In this document: in pieces, positions 55,902 through 64,000 of the stretch
Position numbering within the stretch: position 1 is the stretch's first letter
How the letters are laid out: each line of letters starts with the position of its first letter
From: Salticus scenicus
Lineage: Eukaryota > Arthropoda > Arachnida > Araneae > Salticidae
DNA: 64,000 nucleotides
NCBI GenBank assembly: GCA_963930645.1
Contig: OZ005652.1
Coordinates: 315,090,652-315,154,651 of the forward strand
Direction of reading: 5' to 3'
Translations under genes and position numbers: made by a program
The notes under the pieces: model-generated
What the model was told of the DNA's origin: nothing
Databases searched by the model: none
What the model saw: the letters and a program-made list of their open reading frames with translations, nothing else

Positions 55902-56535
55902 TCGTACCATTAATTATACTTCCTTTCAGTTTAACGAAAATAAAGGAATTAATAAAATTATTCACTTAGGTATTAACGCTGGGTTTAGTAAAAACACTGT
56001 TTTAAAAATAATCAATGGGGTCAAAAATAAAATCTATAATAATACTAGTATTAACCATAATCCTAAAATTAAATATACCAATAGTCTACCTTTCTGTAAT
56101 GAATTAAAAAAATTTAAGCATTTTATTTTACGTAAATTTAATCTATGCATTCCTTTCTCCGCCCCCTGTACTATTAAAAACTTAGTTGTTAATGACAGCG
56201 ATATCAACAGACCTACTGGAGGTGTTTATAAAATCCCTATCAAATATAATGATGAACTGTTTTACTACATTGGCGAAACACGTCGCACACTTAAAGCAAG
56301 AATTACTGAACAGATTCGTAATGTTAAAGAGAAAAAAAGTTCAATTCTAGTAGACTTTCTTTACGAGCACCCTGAAGCTATTCCTCTGTGGACCCAGTCC
56401 GAAGTTATTTCAGCCCCTCGAGACTTTCAAGACCTGCTAATGACAGAATCAGTGAATATTATCAAGTACAATAAAGTTATTAACTCCAAGGATACTGCAT
56501 CACTTCATAAAATATGGCACGCGTTGTGCTCATAG
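55876..56535 (+). CDS. Penelope-like GIY-YIG endonuclease ORF
   Basis: Penelope-like retroelements encode an RT followed by a GIY-YIG nuclease that nicks the target DNA. The 219-residue ORF has a linker (residues 1-110) with two cysteine positions (C91, C98), then GVYKI at 116-120 and YYIG at 130-133 with RRTLKAR after it, the GIY-YIG core with its Arg. A likely catalytic Glu sits at 191 (TESVNIIKYN). It is the longest open frame in the window and has no internal stop. The upstream RT is missing except for the inverted segment, so the ATG is an internal methionine, not a true start. The element is 5'-truncated. Confidence 0.88.
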   Translation: MLFFRSYIFRTINYTSFQFNENKGINKIIHLGINAGFSKNTVLKIINGVKNKIYNNTSINHNPKIKYTNSLPFCNELKKFKHFILRKFNLCIPFSAPCTIKNLVVNDSDINRPTGGVYKIPIKYNDELFYYIGETRRTLKARITEQIRNVKEKKSSILVDFLYEHPEAIPLWTQSEVISAPRDFQDLLMTESVNIIKYNKVINSKDTASLHKIWHALCS

Positions 56536-56787
56536 AAAAAAAAAAAAAAATACTGAAAATGATATAGAAATGAAAAAAAAAAAAAAAAACTGTAAACGTA
56601 ATTTTAAAATTTTTTGTTGTAACCGTAATTTTAAACCGTTTGAACTTCTCTTGTTTATATATTGCTGGTTCTATGTAACGCAATTACACCTGATGATGCT
56701 ATTGTTATAATGGCGAAAAGCTTTGTGTCGTTTTTAATAAAAATATTGTATCTACGCGTTTTAAAGTGGTTTGTTACCTTTTATAGG
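56536..56787 (+). repeat. Penelope-like 3' untranslated end
   Basis: The stop is followed by two poly(A) tracts (about 56525-56549 and 56573-56589). Then comes CCTGATGATGCTATTGTTATAATGGCGAAAAGC, a CTGATGATGC...GCGAAA layout that is frequent at Penelope-like termini. It ends near 56787 where opposite-strand Penelope-like sequence begins. Confidence 0.6.
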
Positions 56788-57560
56788 TTAACTATAATTA
56801 TCGTCTGGATAATTCCATTTATTCCCTTTTTGGACTATGGTGGATAAGTGAATCTCATTTCTATGGGTTTCGTCAACTTTCCTAATGTACTGACGAGATT
56901 GGTATTTAGATAAACCAAATTGATTTAATTTTATATTCAGCATAGCCATGAGGCCCTTGATTTTATGGAGAATTCGCTGTTGATTTTGTTTTATGTGAAC
57001 TTTTGGCATCTTTTTGAGATTCTCTGGAGTAAGAACTACCGAATGAAAACTTTTAAATCGTCTCAGCAGAAGACTGAGTGTGGAAAATCTTCATCTTGAA
57101 GAGGTTCTTCAGCCTTTGAACTATCAATAAAGATAGCCAAAGCAAGCCATACCTACGTTATAGTTATGCCAACTGACATCATGCCTAACTATACCAACTA
57201 GCTCTACAGGGATACCCACCATAAGGTGGATACCACAGAATCCGAAACACCAGAAAAAATAGAACATGATACCTGCCGGAGACAACAGTTAACCACAGTT
57301 TTGTAAACCGCCATAAGGAGCGTCTCAATTTTATGTAAAAATTCCCCAGTCCAAAAACATGTTTGATGAAAAAAATTACTCACCACTCAGAAAAATGAAG
57401 AAATAGATATTTTCCTTCATGATGTTTCTAAGTTGATTGAATTTACGATGAATGGCGCTTTTATACACACTCTCCCCAGAAATACAATAACAGCTGTCAA
57501 CCTCCACTCTGGCAGGACTGAGTGCGAACTAGCTGTCAACTAATCTTGGCCTACCTTATT
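56788..57560 (-). pseudogene. Probable Penelope-like 5' fragment, opposite strand
   Basis: Reading the minus strand downward from about 57560: a TATAAAA box (complement of 57459-57465), a leader with ATGAAGGAAAATATC, a GTGAGT donor at 57383 and a CCGGCAG acceptor at 57273 that define a possible 111-bp intron. Further on is an ORF at 57009-56788 (LHKIKGLMAMLN...QSRQYIRKVDETHRNEIHLS). Its abutment to the Penelope-like 3' end suggests that it is the 5' part of the same family in inverted orientation. This assignment is inferred, not proved by a domain. Confidence 0.4.
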
Positions 57561-57819
57561 TTTAAAATTTGAATGTTAATTTTCTTTTCTCAAATACCAA
57601 AAAAAATATCTGGAACACAGCCCCTAATCGAATGCGTGATGTTGTTTTTAATAAAAGAAAAAGTGACCAAAGACGAAAAAGCGAGCATCTGCATTCACCA
57701 AGTAGGCTCCTAATTATCAAAAATTCAAACTTTAAAAATGTTTCAGGATGTTTCATTGCTTAACTTTGTAATTAAGTAAATTTGTTACACGCTTTTAATT
57801 AACTTCGTTTGTTCTCTGT

Positions 57820-58130
57820 CAGGGTCAAATTTTGCAAGCAAATTTAATGTACTTCTTATCATCCGACTGAGCTGCAATTTTGCATACTTGTATAACTGCG
57901 ATGACAACATATGTTCCAGCAATAACGGAGTTCGGGGAGGAGAGGTGGGAGTCCTGAGTTCTCAACTGTAGTTCAAAATTTGTTTTCGACTTTTAACCTG
58001 CTTCAATTGAGCTGAAATTTTGCATACATGAATAAGTCCTCTGACAATACACGCTCAGATAGTAAAGAACTTAGTGAAGGCGAATGTGTGTGTGTGAGGG
58101 GGGGGGTAGGCTGATATACAAAATCTGCAC
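57820..58130 (+). repeat. Degenerate duplicated repeat with GT/G tract
   Basis: GAGCTGCAATTTTGCATACTTG (57871) is echoed by GAGCTGAAATTTTGCATACATG (58010). The stretch ends with a TGTGTGTGTGAGGGGGGGGG tract at 58087-58107. Confidence 0.6.
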
Positions 58131-58199
58131 TCATTGCCATAAACATTTACGCTCCAAGAAAGAGTTGTTAGAATGAAATGAAATTTTATATACGTAACT

Positions 58200-59489
58200 G
58201 TAACACTGATCAAAATAGGTGATTACATAATCGAAGCGAAATGATCATTTATTATAGAAAAATTTAGAAAAGAATGGAGGTTTTAGTACCCAGTTGGGAC
58301 ACTCTACTGGGAATGCACAATACGTTGAGGATGGGTATTGAGGCAGTTAAGTTCGGTATGATGTCCTGTGGCATCTCGTTCCACATTTGCTGTAAATGCG
58401 CCTGTAATTCGCCCAAACTCGTAGGTTGTCCAACGTGCCACCCCAAGTGATCCCAGTTATACTCGATTGGAGACAAATCTGGGGATCGAGCAGGCCAGGG
58501 AAAGGTGATAATGTGTCGGAGCCAGTCCTGTGACACCCTTGCTATGTATGGTAGAGCACTGTCCTGTTGAAAAATGGCTCCTTGGAGCCCTGCAAAGAGT
58601 GGCAACTCCTGTGGCTGAAGGATTTCCCGAACGTATCGCTAGGCTGTCATGGTACCGTGGATCAATATTAGGGATGACCGTGTGCCGTATGCGATGTCAT
58701 TCCATACCATCACACTAGCTTTTGGTGCGATGTGCAGCTGTAAAGCAAACGGAGAATAGAGACGTTCAACATGGTACCTCCACACAAGTACATCATAGTC
58801 ATCACTGCCCAAATTGAATCTGGATTCGTCGCTCAAGACGTCCTGGTTCCATTCGGTTGCAGTCCAATCCCGTCGAGCGCAACACCACTCCAACCGCAGA
58901 AGAGGTTTGCGGGTATCATAGGTAGCACACGTAATGTGCGCCGCGTCAGCAGATGTCCTTCAGCCAGGCGCCTTACGATGGTATAGACAGACACAAGGAC
59001 AGGTGATGTTGGTGCTGTATGTATCCGGAAGGCAGACAGTGAGACAGATGGCGCTATGCGTGAGTTTCGTATTATGTGACAGTTTTCTCGACTATTGATC
59101 TGTTGAGGGCGCCCTGTAAGTGACGTCTCTTTTGTCTACTGGTTCCAACACCTCCTCACAGTAAAACCAGAGCGGCCTAAATGGCGGGCTATTGGCCGAT
59201 CTGACCACAAATATTCGATCATACAGATAAGTCTACCCCTCTTTGACTCTGACAGCTGGTCATATTGTCTTCGAAGGCAGCGTGACGGCATCTCTTTTTA
59301 AAAAGCGTCCCTCTGCAACAAATTAATTACACCAAACAAGCTTTGCTTGCCTGTTTTATACTCCAAAAAGAATGAGGTTCAACGCCTTCTGGTGGCGATA
59401 CGCACTGTGCCATCACGCAGCATTTCTAATCATTTGCATATCTGCTTGGCATGTACCTTCAAACCAAGTTTCGTTACGAACCCACCCTG
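58200..59489 (-). mobile_element. Tc1-like element, one terminus clear
   Basis: The right end (5' end in coding sense) reads CAGGGTGGGTTCGTAACGAA on the minus strand (complement of 59470-59489). The transposase fills most of the interval. The opposite terminus was not found by eye near 58100-58260, so the element may be truncated there. Confidence 0.75.
58264..59291 (-). pseudogene. Tc1-like transposase with few lesions
   Basis: The natural start MPSRCLRRQYDQLSESKRGR is at 59291. The HTH runs through IARHLGRSGFTVRRCWNQ, then an in-frame TAG. One frame change near 58910 leads into LEWCCARRDWTATEWNQ and LSDESRFNLGSDD (first catalytic Asp), with GVMVW-like SVMVWNDIAYGTRS. A TAG replaces the expected Gln in MTAQRYV near 58639. 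The remainder, at 58605-58264, has IFQQDSALPY and PARSPDLSPIE (second Asp and Glu). The C-terminus reads on to a stop at 58264. It is the best-preserved transposase here, with roughly three clear lesions. Confidence 0.93.
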
Positions 59490-60049
59490 TTAAAATAATC
59501 TATTTAAAAAACTTTTAAAACCCAAATTCTTATTATAGAGTATCATATAAATATTTTCGAAGTTAGATTAAAATTTAATTTGCAAAAAAAATGTAACTTT
59601 TTTTGTTTATTAACCAAAATTGGAGAAATTTGAACTGTGTTAAGAAAAGAGAAATTATTTCTTAAAATTCACAACAGATGGCAGCACCACATGATTGCCT
59701 ATAAGTTTTGCGATTTCATTTTCTGATTAAGGGCCAATATCTGCAATTTAATTATTCGTTTAAGGCACCTTTATGTTATTATTTTAGTTTATTATTTTTT
59801 TTTTTTATATTATACCTTTTTCCTAATTATTTTTATTTTGTATTGTTAATTGTTTTATTGACATTTTAGTGAATATTCCGCCCAATAGAGGGCGATTGTA
59901 GTCTACAAAAACTCATTTTTGCTTCTAAAAAGAGATGTAAGAAAAAGTCTTCTTCAAAAAACTCTTCAAAAATTCTTAGGATAATGTGTAGTCAACAATA
60001 AATTTTCTTTTATCAATTGATATCTTTTCTACTAATTGTCTGCAAATAT

Positions 60050-60135
60050 TAACACACCGGACCTTTAGAGTATCGAACGCGGGACCACCGGATTACTCAC
60101 ATGGCGCTCGAACCATCGGAGCCACGGAGAGACAA
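60050..60135 (-). mobile_element. tRNA-like sequence, probable SINE remnant
   Basis: The minus strand reads GTGGCTCCGATGGTTCGAGCG (an A-box-like D arm), then GAGTAATCCGG and GTCCCGCGTTCGATAC (a B-box-like T arm). The stems are imperfect, and the loop does not give a clean anticodon. It looks like a decayed tRNA or the head of a tRNA-derived SINE. Confidence 0.4.
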
Positions 60136-60240
60136 TAGAAAAAGCTTGCATTTACCTTAAAATAGAGGCGCATTTTTTATTTGGTTGAGATTCACAAACA
60201 CACCGTAGTGAACGACAGTAAGTACATAAGAATTTGGGGA

Positions 60241-60366
60241 AAATGCAACTTTGCTGCCAGAAATTCTCTGTAATTACAGAAAAATACGTTTTGTGAACGT
60301 AATTTTTCCGTAATTTACTACTTCTTTCACAAATTACAGAGATTTTCTGGCAACAAAGTTGCATTT
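60241..60366. mobile_element. Short fold-back MITE
   Basis: The left arm AAATGCAACTTTGCTGCCAG... (60241-60278) is inverted as ...CTGGCAACAAAGTTGCATTT (60331-60366), about 35 bp per arm with two or three mismatches, around a 50-bp centre that is itself partly complementary. No coding content. Confidence 0.8.
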
Positions 60367-60399
60367 TTTTAACAGTAGTACACAATTACTTCTTGGTGC

Positions 60400-61400
60400 G
60401 CAAATTTTTATGGCAATGAGCATATTAAGAAATTTGATTTCAGTACATTCTGGAATAAATACGTGTTTTATTTATTTTATTTTATTTATTTATGTGCAAC
60501 TGTTTTTTTCTTTCTAATAGATTTTTAAAAATATTATTTTACACTTAAATTAAAAATATCGTTATGATTTAAGGGATGCCGATTTTGCATTTATAGCAAA
60601 TAACAAATTTTAGTTTGGTAATAAACAGATTTTAAGAAAAGTGTTATGTGATACTCAATAATAAATCTGATATTAATAATAATATGTTCGAACAATTTTT
60701 GAAAACTATGTAGATTTTTATGCAGTGTTACAAATAGTTGATCTGAAAAATAAAATCTCCATAAATAAAGATGAAATGAATAAAATGGATAAATAAATAA
60801 TAAGAAAATAAATTTAAATAAAAAATTACTTGTAATTTTTTATTTTTATTTAATTAAATTTATTACTTGCTTTTCTTTTTATAAAGCTATTTGAGTATCT
60901 CAATAGCGCTATCCACTAATCGACTGTACAAAGTAATTCAATCCTTCATTAACAAAATTATGCAAGGTATATAAAAATAAATCATTTTCTTAACCTGGAC
61001 AATCACAAAAGCAGTTGCTTTTAAACAATCAAACTTTTATTGTAATAAAAAAATTATCTTAAACTGATATGTATTTTAAGAGATCACTTCACGACCGAGT
61101 GTTCCTGATGAAACATGTAACAATATGTTCTTATGTATAGGACAGACATGCACTTCGCTTACCGGAAAGCAAATTTAAAGTAGCACATCCTTTGCGTCAA
61201 CAAAACAATAGAAATCGATATTCGCTGTTCATTAGATTCGCTTTTGATGATTTAAACTAAATATTATGTGTACATTTTCAATAAACAGACCATTGTGTCC
61301 AAAAATGGATCATTTATTCACAAATATTAGGAAATAGACGCGCGTTCGAAGAGATCAAGTATAGGAAACAATTATCATAGCCTTAATATTTGTAAATAAT
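60400..61400. other. AT-rich non-coding DNA
   Basis: No gene, RNA or repeat recognised. Confidence 0.45.
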
Positions 61401-61409
61401 TTTATCGTG

Positions 61410-62290
61410 CGTGTAAAAGTTTTAAGACCAGAGTCAATTGTGAATTTTAAAAAATAGAATGCCCTTTTTTAAAAATTTAATTATAATGCTTTCTGTGAAA
61501 CTCGAGAAAGTTATTAAGCAGAAAACTATGTAATTATTTTATTATGAACTTTCAATAAAATTCTAAAACAGCTCTTTTCAGTTTGTTTAAAAAATATAAG
61601 GCCACAAGACAAAAGTACAATCTAACGACACAGATGCAATTATAATTTCTTTGTTGAGTCCTCTTTATTTATAATCAGCCCGAATATCTTCATTTTCATT
61701 GTTATAATAAGTCTCTGGCACAAAACAGAATCACTTTGTTTAAACCATTCCTCTTCTTCAACTGCATATCTTAATTCAACGGTAGAAGAATACTGTCTTC
61801 CATGTCGATATAAACGTAAGCAAGACCACCTCAGAGATTCTCAAGAGAGTTGAAACCATGACTTCTAGATAAAAAATCTATACCTTGAATATCTTTGCTC
61901 TAAAACCAGGATTTCGCTATCCGACTTATGAATCCGAGAATTTTCCTATTAGAAAGACCGATTTTCTCAGGCCAAATCAGTTGCACTAGGCAATAAGTAA
62001 TCTTCAAAATTTTTTTTAATATGACCCTCGGTTCACTTTTGTTGAAATGAGAACTATAGGTCCAACTCCTTTAAAAGAAAAGCCCTCAACCCTCCATGTC
62101 ATAACACATGCCCCACCGAATCCCCTTATTTTCTCTTTCCAAATCATCGCAATTACTATTGGAATGATTTGGGAATCTGCAACTATCTACAACTATCAGA
62201 GCCACATTAGTTTTATTTTTCTGTCAGAAAAATCTACCTGGTTTCCTCTAAGCTGACACATTTTGAACGAATGTCAAACATGGAATTTTA
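61410..62290 (-). pseudogene. Very old Tc1-like transposase relic
   Basis: Stop-laden minus-strand frames retain a clear order of Tc1 landmarks: QVDFSDRK near 62240 (from VxWSDES), GGACHVMTW and FKGVGPIVLI near 62120-62055 (from GGGSVMVWG and GVGPIVFI), WFQSKDIQGIDF near 61910-61875, SLENL near 61850 (from NPIENLW), and a C-terminal EEWF...VLCQRLI...INKEDSTKK (61760-61650). A terminus-like GTGTAAAAGTTTTAAGACC lies at 61409-61428. Lesions are far more numerous than in the other Tc1 copies, so it is older. Confidence 0.75.
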
Positions 62291-62299
62291 TTTGCCGAT

Positions 62300-64000
62300 A
62301 ATAATGGAGGTTTAAGATTGTTTCACTGTGTACTGCAAATTGCTAGGTATTTTAATAGTTTTTCCATAAAATTTTAGTCTTGTTTTTTTTAATAATATTC
62401 ATATACTTGAACATTTTCCTGTGGAAAGCAAATCTCAAAACTTTTCTTTCATATCTCGATGATAAAGCTTTTAGCCTACTTTCAGTTCTTCTTTTTCCAT
62501 AATTAGCATTCAAATTTAAGAAACTATTTGCAACATTTCTAATCTTCCAATCTTTTTAACATAATCCGACTACTTAATTCTGATAACGAAAGAGCAACAA
62601 TTCCTTTTCTTTCGAACTGTTTTGCTCTTGGCATTATTACAAACACACATACACAATTTTAAAAAAATCGAACATAATTACATTCTACGAGCTTTTTAAC
62701 TTTTTATCCTAAATGATAAATCTAATTTTAGAGCATAAAATTAAGCTAAGAAAAAATATTAATTTTTTACAGTTATCCTCAAAGTTTTTAGATGGTCAAA
62801 TTAAATACTTTCATTTTCTATTTAATTTTAACTATCATATTCATCAATTAAAATTTTTGTTTTTTAAATTATTCTCCTAGAGCTACAGCGAAACAATCCA
62901 ATGCTAGTTTGAAGCAATTATTTTTCTTATTTAAGAAAATCGAGAACATTTTTCTGGCCTTAAACAGTTTACACGCGTTGTATATCATGCATTACATAAT
63001 GAGTTTCTGCTCTATTTGCTCTCGACACATTCTGATGCTCGGAGAAATAGAGAACCTCAACTGACATTTTTAAATCTGATTTTTCTTTTGATTTTGCATC
63101 GCAATTAGATTCTCTAGATTTGATTAGCTTCATAAACAAAACTACATTTTTAAGCGAAAATGTTACAAAAGTGCCCTCATATAAAGCAAATAGACGTGTG
63201 TAAATCGAACAGAAATAATGTAATATGGTCTTCAACAATTATTAATCAAATGCGCTTGTTTAGGAAATTATTCATTAACGTATCCATACATTCACGCAAG
63301 GCAACTCGACTAACGAAAGTATACGACATTTTTTGGCGAATGCGTTACGAAAGTTTCAATTAAATATTTCTATTAAATTGTGCGACTTTAACCTCGAAGC
63401 AATTTTCCTTACGAAAGAATTTTTCCAGGACGTCTCCGACATGTCACTTTCATGATAATAAAATTTTCTCTAACTTTGTTAATTTACTTCTAGATGTCTT
63501 CTCACTGGCAACAAAATGATTTAATATTATTTAAAGTTTATGACGTTGCGATCAGAGATTATAAAGCGTATATCCTTTCAAACGAAAAATCATTTGAATT
63601 CTTATTTTCTTTCATCTTCCATGTCATTGCAATTAGGATACTAAGCACTGTTTGAAATTGACAGATCGTTACTAATACATTCGTTCCAGCCTAATAATGA
63701 ACTTTTCTGAATTTTTATTCCATAATAGAACCCGTGGTATCTGCTTTATGTGATACGCTTTTCAGTGATTTAATTCACTAGTAAACAGCCCTCTGTATCG
63801 GACGGCATTTGTTGCCCTACCTTGTTGATATGCTTCGTTTTCTTTGGAAAACACCCCCTCTTTAAAGATTTTACAAAAATTTTGAAAATTAACCATATAA
63901 CCAATAAATTTTATAAACTAATCTAATAATCTAAAATTTAATTTGAGAAGGTTCAAAAATAGATTTACTATTAATAAGTTTAAAAAGGTTGATATTTAAA
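62300..64000. other. AT-rich non-coding DNA
   Basis: No gene recognised. The opposing short ORFs at about 62969-63363 have no known motif and unremarkable composition. Confidence 0.45.

Noticed and set aside
62969..63363. Two opposing ORFs of 67-89 codons near the window end
   Set aside because: No motif, no homologous pattern, and expected by chance at this length in 64 kb; not reported as genes.
1..64000. CRISPR array, bacterial operon or phage content
   Set aside because: No spacer-repeat structure of the right kind, no dense coding, no ribosome binding sites; the window is eukaryotic.

Overview
The window reads as eukaryotic, very AT-rich, non-genic DNA from an arthropod, most likely a chelicerate such as a spider. 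That placement is an inference: the Tc1/mariner, Copia and Penelope-like families, the frequent poly(A)/poly(T) tracts and the AT richness fit, but no host gene is present to fix the taxon. I found no intact host protein-coding gene, rRNA or CRISPR array. Almost every recognisable coding segment is a transposase, retrotransposon or endonuclease relic, and nearly all are broken by stops or frameshifts.

Layout. 1-4.5 kb: a TIR element (1404-2030), a palindromic MITE (about 2262-2690) and a deleted mariner (2918-3848). 6.87-8.24 kb: a Tc1-like element with a decayed transposase. 8.5-15.4 kb: GACTA-rich tandem repeats, a pogo-like terminus, 46-bp repeats, a piggyBac-like MITE in TTAA (13216-13632) and a tRNA-derived SINE (13929-14175). 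15.8-17.1 kb: a near full-length Tc1-like element with matching termini and TA flanks. 20-26.8 kb: a dense repeat mosaic holding a 15-unit, 28-bp minisatellite, a roughly 140-bp satellite, and a 4.46-kb insertion (21770-26228) with a 9-bp target duplication whose inverted termini are arrays of CGCCCCC-type repeats. 30-32.8 kb: three related palindromic MITE copies and an inverted copy of a block also found at 22.6-23.3 kb. 34-35.5 kb: degenerate tandem repeats, a SINE tail and a tRNA-Thr(TGT)-like sequence.

36.9-42.1 kb: a 5'-truncated, heavily mutated Ty1/copia polyprotein (gag knuckle, protease, integrase, RT, RNase H), interrupted by a SINE (38934-39164) and a hAT-type MITE (39461-40579, exact 8-bp duplication). 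42.4-43 kb: a truncated Tc1 fragment. 45.55-49.05 kb: a decayed Tc3-like element split by a nested repeat, which itself contains a smaller TIR-bounded insert. 49.4-50.06 kb: a second copy of the 1.4-kb TIR family. 55.2-57.6 kb: Penelope-like sequence with a GIY-YIG endonuclease ORF, an inverted RT segment and an opposing fragment that resembles a 5' leader. 58.2-59.5 kb: a Tc1-like transposase with few lesions. 61.4-62.3 kb: a very old Tc1 relic.

These sequences do not work together as a pathway. The window is a layered fossil record of cut-and-paste and copy-and-paste elements, and nesting gives a relative order (Copia before SINE and hAT; Tc3-like before its nested repeat). The most unusual items are the fold-back element at 21770-26228 and the rearranged Penelope-like locus at 55.6-57.6 kb.
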